A DNA stretch of 64,000 nucleotides from contig CM051516.1 in the NCBI GenBank assembly GCA_028015205.1, positions 55,742,230 to 55,806,229 on the forward strand, written 5' to 3'. This stretch comes from Mytilisepta virgata. Its lineage: Eukaryota > Mollusca > Bivalvia > Mytilida > Mytilidae. Below the pieces are notes generated by a model. That model was not told the origin of the DNA, searched no databases, and worked only from the letters and a program-made list of their open reading frames with translations. Shown here one piece after another: positions 34,465 to 47,298 of the stretch (within the stretch, counting starts at the first letter, position 1; each line of letters begins with the position of its first letter). A program made the translations under genes and the position numbers.

Positions 34465-34980
34465 AGACGCAAATGTTCTATCGGCGGCCATTTTCAAAAT
34501 GGCCACCATTTTCCCCGCCAAATTTTTAACATTCTTCAATTTCAATGCAATTTGGCACAAAGGGTAAACATGATATCCCGAGTTGAATGGCGTTAAAGAA
34601 AATGTTTTACGGGCAGCCATTTTCCCGCCAAAAAAGTGAACTTGCTTGGATTTCAACGATTTTAGGTTTATTCAGTAAACATGATATCCGGAGTTGAATG
34701 GCGATAACGCAAATGTTCTACGGGCAGCTATTTTCAAAATGGCCGACATTTTTCCGCCAAAATTTCAACATTCTTCAATTTCAATGCAATTTGGTATAAA
34801 GGGTAAACATGATATCCCGAGTTGACTGGAGTTAAAGAAAATGTTTAATGGGCAGCCCTTTTCAAAATGGCCGCCATTTTCCCACCAAAATTTCAACCTT
34901 GTTCCATTTCAATGAAATTATTTCAACCTTGTTCAATTTCAATGAAATTTGGTGTAACGGGTTAGCCGGGTCTAGTGGAA
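34465..34980 (+). repeat. Tandem repeat with internal palindrome, about 115-130 bp period
   Basis: About four copies. Each has ggccattttcaaaatggcc (itself a palindrome), ccgccaaaatttcaac, ttcttcaatttcaatgcaat and gggtaaacatgatatcccga (34563, 34676, 34803). It ends near gtgtaacgggttagccgg. No coding potential. Confidence 0.8.
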
Positions 34981-35794
34981 CCCCTGCTCAATTCTTTTCG
35001 TTTGGGAGACTTCATGATCTTTGATCATAAATTTTAATTTACCTTAATTTTAACATGCAAAAGTGACTAAATCAAATTATTACTATAAAACTGTAATTAA
35101 ATGCTTCTTTCAGATGTCCAAAATTTCCAAAAGCAAGCTGCTGTACAGCACAAGAAGTGCTATAGTTTACATTGTCATAGCCATTGACTTTTCTGTACTT
35201 TAACATTTAACCCTGTGGGAACTGGTCGCTACATTTAATAGGCAATGCACACCAGGTGAGCGATACATGCTCCTGGGAGCCTCCGGTTTCTTTCTTGCAT
35301 GTCCCAACACATACAATATAACTATATCTATGTATAAACTTAATAACTGATATATTTAGTCGTTGTGCATTTTTGGACTTTTTTTCTTCGAGAATTTGTA
35401 GAAGAAACAATCCATCCGAATTATCCAGTTTTCTTCTTCTTTTAGGTAAGTCAACCCTAGATTGTTCACATTAAAGAGACATGCATCCAGTGTATCCGCT
35501 AATCTTCAGCGAAAGTGTTGTTATTGTTCTAATATCCCTAAACGTTGAAAATCTCTTTTAAAGATGAAACACAAACAAAGAAAAAAAAATCCAAACGCCA
35601 TCGTTGGACACTTGGCCCAATAATTATAGAAAAAAAAAATCACAAATGCTACATTATTATACAAGTCAAGTAGACGTATTGAATAATATTTCATCAGGAT
35701 TAGAATCTAGGAAATGAGTTTGTTTTTATTTCATTCCGTATTTAATTAGTCAACCTGGTACAATGTACCGTGTTAGCTATCACTTGGCGTCCTT
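34981..35794. other. Intergenic, no gene recognised
   Basis: No credible frame or repeat structure. Two poly-A runs lie near 35580 and 35630. Confidence 0.4.
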
Positions 35795-36330
35795 CGTCGT
35801 CACTTCTCTTTAAAATCTTCTCTGAAACCACTAGGAAAATTTAAACCGAACTTGGCAGCAATGGTCCTTAGGTGGTCGTCTTTCAGAATTGTATCCGATG
35901 ACCAAGACTGCCATCCAAGATAGGCGCCACAGTTGGACTTAGTTTGACATAAGACACTATATGGGAAATTCACTTAAAGAAATTTTTGTCTGAATCCTCA
36001 TAGCTAATTGGAACTTATGTAGTCCTCTTTCAAATGTGTATGCGATGACCCCACCAACCATTCAAGATGGCCACCAGACCCGTACATACATTGTAGTTTA
36101 AAATAAGACCACGTGAGGATATTCACTTAAAAATATTCTTGTCTGAAACTAATGAGCCAATTGAAACCAAATTGACTGCAATGGTCCTTAGATGGCTTTC
36201 TATCAAGAATATGTCCGACGATTTTCCAGCAATCCATGATGACCACCACAGTCGAACAAATTTTACCACAGGACCATATTGGAAAATTCAGTTAAAAATC
36301 TTCTTTTCTTAAACCAGTGAGCAACTTGGA
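35795..36330 (+). repeat. Tandem repeat family B, second array
   Basis: Units share ccatccaagataggcgccac / ttcaagatggccaccag (35917, 36063, 36234), ggtccttaggtggtcgtctt and tcacttaaaaatattcttgt with the array at 32748-33270. Same orientation, about 2.5 kb apart. Confidence 0.8.
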
Positions 36331-37341
36331 ACCCAACCAGGATAGACATTTTCAAACAATTTACTTGCATTCTGCTAAAAATCTGCAAATGTATCCCGGA
36401 AGCCTCTATATTTTGTTTTTGTTCAGGAAATATTCACTAGTATAAAAATGTGGAGAAATGCTATACAACGCCAGTTCAAAGAACAAACATTTTATTCAAT
36501 TTTGGGGATAGGAAAGAGGTGGGAGGGGGTGGTTGATAAGAAAATGATTTCAGTTCCCGGTTAATTTTTTCGTTGCTTCTATTATATTCGAGCAAGAGCA
36601 AATGGTTATTCATTTGAAATGATAAGCCTGTACAATGCAACATGAACAGTCAAAAATCTACTATTTCTTAAGTGCCTTATAAAAACGCTATGTTACGCTA
36701 TTTCACGATTGTTTTATATAAATTAAATTTTTGTCTGATTTAGTTAGAAAATTAAATAATTACTCCAACATTTAGACATCCAGGCGGTTTCTTTATTTAT
36801 TTATTTTTTTTTAATTTTTCTTTTTCGTTTAAAGCAGATGTCCCAAAATAGATACAAAAATTGCAAAATTGCTATTTCAATGCGAACCTAATTTCACCCT
36901 AGTTTAAGGAACAACCATTTTTTTTTTTGGGGGGGGGGAGTGGGGGTTGTAAGGAAGAATTAAGAACAAAAAGTTGTGACAAATAACAACAAACTTATAG
37001 ATACCATGAACATGTTCAACTTTAAAAATGTAATTACTATAATGACTAGGGCTACTGGTCATAGTAGGACACTAAAAGATCCCTTTATAATTATCGATAC
37101 GCTGAATTTCCATTTTACCGGAGTTTTAGTAATTCCGTTCGAAAACAGCGACTGAAATTTGGAATGTATTTCCGAAACCAATTCAACATTCCGATTAGAC
37201 GTCGAAGTTGTATAATGTGTTTAGGTTCTGGGTAATCCAGAAAGGCATGTGCGCGACCTTCAAAGGGACGGATACCTCCTTTGAGATTTCGTGTCCAAGG
37301 AAAACCTACGATTGATTTTGCAAAATGTCACTTTGTTGGAT
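36331..37341. other. Intergenic, no gene; T-run followed by G-run near 36920
   Basis: A T10-G10 type tract at about 36921-36950 is the only visible oddity. Confidence 0.45.
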
Positions 37342-38577
37342 CTAAAGTTGAGCTAAGTTCTAATCTCTCTTTAGATCTGTCCTAAACTGTCAGAAGAACT
37401 GTAAGACACCTTTAGAACCGTTTATGACGGGTGTGTTCTGACCTAGAACCATTCTGGATGGTTCTACCCTAGAACCATTCTAAATGGTTCTAACCTGGAA
37501 CCATTTATGACCATGGGAAAAGTTTATGAATTTTGAACATCAAAATTACAAGAACTAATAAAATAATTAATTTGTTGTCATAATTTTGAAATCAACTTTT
37601 ATCACACCGAAATATTTTATAGAGTAAAAAAAGGAAAAAAATTCACTCAGAATAAAGTTTTTAATAAAACTAAATGATTTAAAAACTAGTCGGTGTTTTT
37701 TGCTAGTACATACAACATTCCTCTACATATGTTTCGACAAGAGAACACTTTAAATCAAGGTTTAGTCCCGTCCCTTCTTAATTGAAATTATTCTGTAAAA
37801 TGTCCATATATGTACGTTATGTCTATGTAATTTTTCGATAAATTGGTGAAATGCACCTCTTATTTCAAAATGGCGGTACTCATCCCAATCATCTTCTACC
37901 TTGTCATAACGAAGTAAATATCGTTCATACCACCAAGGAGAATTAATTATATAATATATCAAATGTTTACCATATAACAATGGTAAAAAAGACCCAATTA
38001 TTAATTTAAAATAAATTAAAATGTTACTTATCTGACACATTTGAAATACCTGCATTCGGAAATTTGGGACCGCCTTATACACACCTCTTTATTAATATGC
38101 TGCTTTAATTATTTTAAAATGTAGCGTTATAAAAATTTGAAACCCCGCTGATTTTGTCAGGTTACTGAGAACAAATTTCTTTACCTGTAAATTGACTTCA
38201 GATAAAAATCACAAATTTTAACAAAAACAATATTTCGTTTTTCTTGTGGGTTAAAAAAATTTTAAAAAAACTTACACCATAGCTCTTTATTACATGTATG
38301 TACCTTTGCTGTATTGTATAATTTTGTCATAAATTCAATATTATTTTAAAATTATTAAGAGTACGTGCCATAATCAATACAGAGTTATCGGACATTAAAA
38401 TGGACGGTTCTACCCTAGAACCATTTATGACAGTACTACCCTAGAACTATTAATGATGGTTCTACCTTAGAACCATTTATGATAGGGTTGGTTCTAACCT
38501 AGAACCGTTCTAGAATGGTTCTAGAACCGTCCTCTCTGACAGAATAATTGAGAGGTAAGAACTGAACTCAACTGTAG
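37342..38577. mobile_element. Non-autonomous DNA element with imperfect TIRs and subterminal repeats
   Basis: The left end (ctaaagttgagctaagttct, 37342) and right end (gaactgaactcaactgtag, to 38577) are imperfect inverted copies over about 45 bp, including taatctctct/agaggtaag and ctgtcag/ctgacag. Just inside both ends are several copies of a roughly 24-bp motif around tctaccctagaaccattc (37430-37510 and 38400-38530). The middle holds a 106-codon minus-strand frame (38082-37762) that resembles nothing I know. This looks like a 1.24-kb MITE-like element with subterminal repeats. I cannot assign a superfamily or a clear target duplication. Confidence 0.55.
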
Positions 38578-40534
38578 TTTTAATCCTGCTGCTCTGAATC
38601 GTCCAGAAATTTTCTTCCAATCAGTAGCCATGCTTGTTGAAATTCGCGTATGCCGGACACTATTTTGAAAGGGGGCCACCAAAGGACCATTCTACGAAAG
38701 TTTGGTCCCAATTGTCTCAGTGGTTTCAGAGGAGACGATCTTTAAAGGAAAGTTTACGGACGACGACGGACCAGCTAAGCGAAAAATGTTGAAATGAAAA
38801 AATGGTTAAATTAAGTAGATAAATAAACAATCTTCAATCTGAAAGATTTCCTTTTATAATCCGTGGTCTCATTTCTTATGTTTCATTTCAATTTATATAC
38901 GTCTAATTATGATATAAATTAATTGTAAGAACCCTATACATTACCAAGAAAAAAGCAATAAACAACCCTGAATGAAAAGTACTGGAAAAGGAGGAGATAA
39001 TCCAATCCATGCAATCCTGTCGGCTCTGGACCTTGCGGTGAAAGATTTAAGTCTATACACCTGGAAGAGGGACTTAAGGTCTATCTACTGACATAAGTAA
39101 CTCTTAGATCATACAGGAAGACAAACCTGGGAAAAGGGGAAATAATGCAATCCAGAAAATAGACTTCCGCTCATGCATTCCTTTCCGGTATTTGACTTCC
39201 AGTGATAGGTCAAAGCCTAAATTAAGGAGACTTTAGTCCGATAAAGTCAAAAGGAAGACCAACAAACCTCCAAAAAAAAACGCCGGAAAGGGGGGGGGAT
39301 AATCCTCTCAGTATTGACGATTAATCAATAAAATGTTATTCCAACTTATCAAACCTATATTACGGTTTAATACTCATTTCACCGAAAGATTTTCAAGCAC
39401 ATTCAACGCCTTTAACAATAACCTTCAATTGAGCTCATTTACATAACACAAAAGACTATATAGAAGCTGTCATTTGAAAATCAATATCCGATGAAAGGGT
39501 AACATCTTGGTTTTTCAAAAGCTGGAGCCCATAGGGGTAGAATTTTATAAATTGTGAATTTAAGCATGTGACCTGAACTTCTCTTTTTGTATTTCGGAGT
39601 CTCAGTCTCAGTCTTAGAATTTTGATTTCCAAAACTTGAGGCCCACAGGGTTAAAATTTCAAAAATCATGAATTTAAGCTTGTAACCTAAACTCTTCTTT
39701 CATTTTTCATAGGATTTAGTGATTTAATTTCTTCATAGAATTATTGCATAGAATCTGTAAATGAGTAATAAGGTTTGAAATTTTTTGACTTTGGTAAGTG
39801 TCTCAACTAAAGGGGATCACTGTCGATTCCGACATAAATTTTCTAGTTTCTGTTAAAATATTTGTTACAAAATCTAGTACTTACTAACCTTGCATGTAAC
39901 TATTATGTATACGTAAGAAATAAACTACCTTACCTTAAAACAGGATATTTCACTCTACTCTTTTTAACAACTACACTTACATTTCATCGATTAGACCATA
40001 AGAAAACCTGTAGATTACAATTGTGCCAGGTAACACTACATGTTTCATTGATTTATCATCTTGTTATAATGAATAATTTACAGACACGTATACAATCCGT
40101 GTGAAAACTAAATATATAACAAGAAAAATAAATGGAAATGGCGAGCTGCCAAAAGGGGCGTAAGACGACTAAAATGTATGAAATACACAAGTCGAACAAA
40201 ACCAAATATAAAATCGTAAAAAACAACAACAAACTAAAAAGTAAAAAGTAAAAAATACTCAACGTTTCGACCAATATGGTCTTGATCACGAGTGTGAAAA
40301 TAAAAAAATTAAAATAAATAGGTGTTGACTCTTTGAAACCCAGAGCAAGACTGAGTCCGTACATAAAATGTAAACAAAAACCAAAAAAATATTTGACGTG
40401 GGTGTCTTCAGTAAACGTACTTCATAGAAAATACATAAATGGCAAGGTAGATAGTAAAACTATATAGTAAAAATAAGTCAAATAATATATTGGACGTTGT
40501 GATGTATAGAAAAAGTACCATATATAAGATAACT
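38578..40534. other. Intergenic; old tandem duplications, no gene
   Basis: 38680-38790 is a reverse-complement piece of repeat family B. About 38950-39310 holds two or three diverged copies around tggaaaaggaggagataat and aagtctatacacctgg. About 39490-39710 has two copies of a 130-bp unit (gagcccataggggtagaatt / gaggcccacagggttaaaat). 39809-39846 repeats the motif at 4833-4868. No coding gene. Confidence 0.5.
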
Positions 40535-40677
40535 GTAAGCTCACCTTTGCCCGGGAGGGTAAATTTACCATAACAGCTTGAAACGAGAATCATGTAACGT
40601 GTATGAGATTTTATTTTTTGAGACAAATATTAAAATTTGTGAACTCAAATCAGAGCCTACTTCGAACACCAAATGTA
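40535..40677 (-). repeat. Dispersed repeat copy abutting the inverted-repeat element
   Basis: It is the reverse complement of 16984-17125 with few differences. It ends exactly where the left arm of the large inverted repeat begins (about 40673), so the two structures share a boundary. Confidence 0.75.
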
Positions 40678-40937
40678 GATAAATTCCAAGAAAATGGATT
40701 CTTTCTTATTTGCTGCATTCGGGGATTTGATCATATGGAAGATGATCAAGTACAAATGGAAGCTGTTTTCAATATAACCACTAAACGTTAATTGATGTTT
40801 TAAGGAGAACGTCCAATATCTTTTTTTTAAACAATTAAAAGTGAAGAAATAAATTGTCAGCAAAGTAAAAGAAACGTTGAAACACATCACAATTCAAGGG
40901 ATTACTATCTTAAAAAGCATTAACAAATAAACTAGAT
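40673..40937 (-). repeat. Left arm of the inverted repeat
   Basis: The outer end is atgtagataaattccaagaa; the inner end is ...actagattcgacgag. The frame on the minus strand (40890-40657) is identical over most of its length to the plus frame 46524-46778, because the arms are near-identical. Confidence 0.85.
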
Positions 40938-42431
40938 TCGACGAGAATCAGAATATTTAAGTTAAAAAATTATTGGTTGTGGCCTCCGGATTTACTTAAG
41001 GGGATCAAGGTTTGAACATGTACAGACGTTTAAAATTAAATGTTAATGCAGAGAATGATAGACATGTTTCATTTATTCCTACACCGATAAAAGTAATACT
41101 AATATAGTCGAAGAGTTGAAAATGGTGACGATTCACTAGGTAGATTGATAAAAGGAAAAGTTATCAAAGATGGATTGGCGAAAACATACTAGCAATTTAC
41201 AGTTAAATATTTATTTCAGTTTAATATATTGGCAAATGTACATTGTACGGCCACGGCTTAAACAATTTTTGCAGGGCTGTCGCATATAAATATAAACAAT
41301 AGCAAATGGCAAGCCCAGAATTAACATTAACCTTATAAATTATATTATAAACCTTAAACATTAAAATATTACTTATAGTTATACTAAATTTTCATATGCC
41401 TTATAATATTTAAGAAATACGTTACAAAATAGTTAAATGCCTTCTTCTCTTTGTTTTGGTCAAGTATCTAATGCGAGAGAGTAATGATGACCAATAGAGC
41501 CACGTGGTATGCATAAAAACTGTTGCTATGTTTCATCATTTTTTTACAAAAATAAGTTCTATAAATAGAAAATAATGTGTAAGGCAAATAACAGCAATTC
41601 ACTAAGATAACCGGATTTATTCTTTAAATGAATAAATCGCGTTCTTGTATAAATCTTAAGTTGACAAGTTGAACCTCATCCGTACTAACCAATGGAAAAG
41701 GGTTACAAACGGTATTCTGTGAAACTGATCTATAGTTTATTGCCAAGAAACGGAAAAAAGGTCGATTTAGATGAAATGAACAGAATTTTTGAAGAATTAA
41801 TATTGATTGAAATGGAAGGGCAAAGAGTTGAGAAAGAAAACCGGTCGAGATGACAAGATGTCCAGTCTATTTTGGATATAATAACGTAACTAATGACCTA
41901 ACTAGTGCTACCGATGATACAATTGAAATATAATACAGTTAATACAAATCCTATTAAAATAGAAAAAATGTAAATAAAGAAAAATACAGATACAATAAGA
42001 ATAAAGGTTTTAAAAACAAATTATAAGAGAAAAACTGTGATTCGAGCAGCCAACATAACTATGCTCATATTAAATATAAGACAAGACAGTTATCTTCTTG
42101 ATGATGAAGCTAAACGAAAACGATCGGTTCCGGTGACGTTGTTATGAAAATAAAATCAATATTGATAGCAGAGAAATCCAAAAAAGATAACGTATACCCA
42201 GTGCAATAACAGAAATAAAGAAGTCTTGATTACAATTCACGTATGCGTACACTCATTTTGATGACACTTCTCTTTAAAGGCTAACCCTAGTATTAGAGCA
42301 GTACGAACAGAGTTCTTTACTTTCATCATCGAAATTTTATAATATATTTTAATGAAACGAAGTTTTCATCTTATAAAAGAGACTAGATACAATGTATATA
42401 TCTTCAGTTAAATTTCACTTTTACTAGATCA
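40938..42431. other. Unique spacer inside the inverted-repeat structure
   Basis: About 1.5 kb, AT-rich, with no credible frame and no similarity that I can see to the rest of the window. Confidence 0.5.
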
Positions 42432-45400
42432 AGTGTAGAAGATACCGAACCAATAATGTCAGAAGATACCGAACCAACAATGTCAGAAGATACCGAACCA
42501 ACAATGCCAGAAGATACCGAACCAACAATGTCAGAAGATACCGTACCAACAATGTCAGAAGATACCGAACCAATAATTTCAGAAGATACCGAACCAACAA
42601 TGTCAGAAGATACCGAACCAACAATGTCAGAAGATACCGAACCAACAATGTCAGAAGATACCGAACCAACAATGTCAGAAGTTACCGAACCAACAATGTC
42701 AGAAGATACCGAACCAACAATGTCAGAAGATACCGAACCAACAATGTCAGAAGATACCGAACCAACAATGTCAGAAGATACCGAACCAATAATGTCAGAA
42801 GATACCGAACCAATAATGTCAGAAGATACCGAACCAATAATGTCAGAAGATACCGTGCCAACAGTGCCAGAAGATACCGAACCAACAATGTCAGAAGATA
42901 CCGTGCCAACAATGTCAGAAGATAGCGTACCAACAATGTCAGAAGATACCGAACCAACAATGTCAGAAGATACCGAACCAACAATGTCAGAAGATAGCGT
43001 ACCAACAATGTCAGAAGTTACCGAACCAACAATGTCAGAAGATACCGAACCAACAATGTCAGAAGATACCGAACCAATAATGCCAGAAGATACCGAACCA
43101 ACAATGTCAGAAGATACCGAACCAACAATGTCAGAAGATACCGAACCAACAATGTCAGAAGATACCGAACCAACAATGTCAGAAGATACCGAACCAATAA
43201 TGTCAGAAGATACCGAACCAACAATGTCAGAAGATACCGTACCAACAATGTCAGAAGATACCGAACCAATAATGTCAGAAGATACCGAACCAACAATGCC
43301 AGAAGATACCGAACCAACAATGTCAGAAGATAGCGTACCAACAATGCCAGAAGTTACCGAACCAATAATATCAGAAGATACCGAACCAACAATGTCAGAA
43401 GATACCGAACCAATAATGTCAAAAGATACCGAACCAACAATGTCAGAAGATACCGAACCAACAATGCCAGAAGATACCGAACCAATAATGCCAGAAGTTA
43501 CCGAACCAATAATGTCAGAAGATACCGTACCAACAATGTCAGAAGATACCGAACCAACAATGCCAGAAGATACCGTACCAACAATGTCAGAAGATACCGA
43601 ACCAACAATGTCAGAAGATACCGAACCAACAATGTCAGAAGATACCGTACCAACAATGTCAGAAGATACCGTACAAATAATGTCAGAAGATACCGAACCA
43701 ATAATGTCAGAAGATACCGAACCAATAATGTCAGAAAATACCGAACCAATAATGTCAGAAGATACCTAACCAATAATGTCAGAAGATACCGTACCAACAA
43801 TGTCAGAAGATACCGAACCAACAATGCCAGAAGATACCGAACCAACAATGTCAGAAGATACCGAACAAGTAATGTCAGAAGATACCGAACCAACAATGTC
43901 AGAAGATACCGAACCAACATTACCAGAAGATACCGAACCAACAATGCCAGAAGATACCGAACCAACAACGTCAGAAGATACCGTGCCAACAATGTCAGAA
44001 GATACCAAACCAACAATGTCAGAAGATACCAAACCAAGAATGTCAGAAGATACCAAACCAAGAATGTCAGAAGATACCGAACCAACAATGTCAGAAGATA
44101 CCGAACCAAGAATGTCAAAAGTTACCGAACCAACAATGTCAGAAGATACCGAACCAACAATGTCAGAAAATACCGAACCAACAATGTCAGAAAATACCGT
44201 ACCAACAATGCCAGAAGATACCGAACCAACAATTTCAGAAGATACCGAACCAACAATGTCAGAAGATACGGTGCCAACAATGTCAGAAGATACCGAACCA
44301 ATAATGTCAGAAGATACCGAACCAACAATGTCAGAAGATACCGAACAAACAATGCCATAAGATACCGAACCAACAATGCCAGAAGATACCGAACCAACAA
44401 TGTCAGAAGATACCAAACCAACAATGCCAGAAGATACCGAACTAACAATGCCAGAAGTTACCGAACCAACAATGTCAGAAGATACTGAACCAACAATGTC
44501 AGAAGATACCGAACCAACAATGTCAGAAGATACCGAACCAACAATGTCAGAAGATACCGAACCAACAATGTCAGAAGATACCGAACCAACAATGTCAGAA
44601 GTTACCGAACCAACAATGTCAGAAGATACCGAACCAACAATGTCAGAAGATACCGAACCAACAATGCCAGAAGATACCGAACCAACAATGCCAGAAGTTA
44701 CCGAACCGACAATGTCAGAAGATACCAAACCAACAATGCCAGAAGATACCGAACAAACAATGTCAGAAGTTACCGAACCGATAATATCAGAAGATACCGA
44801 ACCAATAATGTCAGAAGATACCGAACTAACAATGTCAGAAGTTACCTAACCAACAATGTCAGAAGATACCGAACCAACAATGCCAGAAGATACCGAACCA
44901 ACAATGTCAGAAGATACCGAACCAACAATGTCAGAAGATACCGGACCAACAATGCCAGAAGATACCGAACCAACAATGCAAGAAGTTACCGAACCAACAA
45001 TGCCAGAAGATACCGAACCAACAATGTCAGAAGATACCGAACCAACAATGTCAGAAGATACCGAACCAACAATGCCAGAAGATACCGAACCAACAATGCC
45101 AGAAGTTACCGAACCAACAATGTCAGAAGATACCGTGCCAACAATGCCATAAGATACCGTACCAACAATGTCAGAAGATACCGAACCAACAATGTCAGAA
45201 GATACCGAACCAACAATGTCAGAAGATAGCGTACCAACAATGTCAGAAGATACCGAACCAATAATGTCAGAAGATACCGAACCAACAATGTCAGAAGATA
45301 CCGAACCAACAATGCCAGAAGATACCGAACCAACAATGTCAGAAGATACCGAACCAACAATGCCAAAAGTTACCGAACCAACAATGTCAGAAGATACCGA

Positions 45401-46470
45401 ACCAACAATGCCAGAAGATACCGAACCAATAATGTCAGAAGATAGCGAACTAACAATGTCAGAAGATACCGTACCAACAATGCCAGAAGTTACCGAACCA
45501 ACAATGTCAGAAGATACCGAACCAACAATGTCAGAAGATACCGAACCAACAATGTCAGAAGATATTGTACCAACAATGTCAGAAGATAGCGTACCAACAA
45601 TGTCAGAAGATACCGAACCAACAATGTCAGAAGATACCGAACCAACAATGTCAGAAGATACCGTACCAACAATGTCAGAAGATACCGAACCAACAATGTC
45701 AGAAGATACCAAACCAACAATGTCAGAAGATACCGAACCAACAATGTCAGAAGATACCGTACCAACAATGTCAGAAGATACCAAACCAACAATGTCAGAA
45801 GATACCAAACCAACAATGTCAGAAGATACCGAACCAACAATGTCAGAAGTTACCGAACCAACAATGTCAGAAGATACCGAACCAACAATGCCAGAAGATA
45901 CCGAACCCATGTCAGAAGATACCGAACCAACAATGTCAGAAGATACCGAACACATGTCAGAAGATACCGAACCAACAATGTCAGAAGATACCGTACCAAC
46001 AATGTCAGAATATACCGTGCCAACAATGTCAGAAGATACCGAACCAACAATGTCAGAAGATACCGAACCAACAATGTCAGAAGATACCAAACCAACAATG
46101 TCAGAAGATACCGAACCAACAATGCCAGAAGTTACCGAACCAACAATGTCAGAAGATACCGTGCCAACAATGTTAGAAGATACCAAAACAACAATGTCAG
46201 AAGATACCGAACTAACAATGTCAGAAAATACCGAACCAACAATGTCAGAAGATACCAAACCAACAATGCCAGAAGATACCGAACCAACAATGTCAGAAGA
46301 TACCGTGCCAACAATGTCAGAAGATACCGAACTAACAATGTCAGAAGATAGCGAACCAACAATGCCAGAAGATACCGAACCAACAATGTCAGAAGTTACC
46401 GAACCAACAATGCCAGAAGATACCGTACCAACAATGTCAGAAGATACCGAACCAACAATGCCAGAAGATT
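42432..46470. repeat. 24-bp tandem repeat array, about 168 copies
   Basis: The unit encodes MSEDTEPT in one plus frame. Variants arise at a few fixed positions (ACA/ATA, TCA/CCA, GAA/GTA/GTG, GAT/GTT, ACC/AGC). Length changes are rare and in threes, such as the two 3-bp losses near 45905 and 45953. Plus-frame stops occur only near 43768, 44358, 44847 and 45150, each from one GAA-to-TAA change. Two minus-strand frames are also long and open. The changes are mostly amino-acid altering, and the last copy runs into the right arm, so I read it as a non-coding minisatellite. Confidence 0.95.
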
Positions 46471-46742
46471 CGTCGAATCTAGTTTATTTGTTAATGCTTT
46501 TTAAGATTGTAATCCCTTGAATTGTGATGTGTTTCAACGTTTCTTTTACTTTGCTGACAATTTATTTCTTCACTTTTAATTGTTTAAAAAAAAGATATTG
46601 GACGTTCTCCTTAAAACATCAATTAACGTTTAGTGGTTATATTGAAAACAGCTTCCATTTGTACTTGATCATCTTCCATATGATCAAATCCCCGAATGCA
46701 GCAAATAAGAAAGAATCCATTTTCTTGGAATTTATCTACATA
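46471..46742 (+). repeat. Right arm of the inverted repeat
   Basis: It starts tcgtcgaatctagtttattt, immediately after the last array unit, and ends at tttatctacat (46742). It differs from the left arm at very few bases (for example agattgtaat versus agatagtaat). Confidence 0.85.
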
Positions 46743-47298
46743 ACACATTATACACATTTTCCTTATATACATCGTTAAATTGTCAAAAATCTTTCATTTT
46801 CTTATCAGAATTCCGTTAATTCAAATCCATAGTATTCTTTCAACACAAGATTGCTAAAAAGAATTCTGTTAGCTGCTAGGTTTTTTTCTTTTTTTTTATA
46901 CAGTATAGTTCATTACGTTTACATGGTGTATGACCAGGTTAATTATTCCAGTATTGCTGAACGAACATATCTCTAATCGACCTTTCTTTAATACGGTCAT
47001 GGGTCATGAGTTCTCAAACTTTACTACTTAGTAACATATATTGCATGTGGCTACTGAACCAATAAATACTAGAATGTAACGATGTCAGGAAAAGCTTTTG
47101 AACTGAGCCGAATTTTTGATCATAGGAATAAATCATGCATACTACAACCAAATTATTATATAATAATTGTAAAACTGAATATACTAAATCATATTAGCAT
47201 ATTTTAACGACAAAATAATGAACAAGGTGAATCGTTCAACCGTATTAGTTAAGATAATTTAACCTCTTCACTGAAAGTAGGTATTATCACAAAAAAAC
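46743..47298. other. 5' flank of the choline transporter gene
   Basis: About 556 bp between the inverted repeat and the start codon. No clear TATA box, initiator or binding-site cluster could be recognised. A non-coding first exon farther upstream is possible. Confidence 0.4.

Larger units (their letters stand above)
40673..46742. mobile_element. Large foldback-like structure carrying a 24-bp minisatellite
   Basis: Arms of about 265-270 bp at 40673-40937 and 46471-46742 are inverted and almost identical. They enclose about 1.5 kb of unique DNA (40938-42430) and a 4-kb tandem array (42432-46470) that runs directly into the right arm. No transposase is visible. It may be a foldback transposon or an inverted duplication of local DNA; no target-site duplication is evident. 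Confidence 0.6.

Noticed and set aside
37762..38082. 106-codon minus-strand frame as a transposase
   Set aside because: No DDE, zinc-finger or known transposase motif; too short for the role.
43766..46258. Minus-strand frames of SSDIVGSV and VRYLLTLL repeats
   Set aside because: Same explanation; they are shadows of the tandem array with no start, stop or splice logic.
42456..46520. Long plus-strand frames (437, 194, 157, 98 and 450 codons) of MSEDTEPT repeats as a protein gene
   Set aside because: The unit is 24 bp, so several frames on both strands stay open by default. Four stops interrupt the frame, substitutions mostly change amino acids, and the array ends inside the arm of an inverted repeat.
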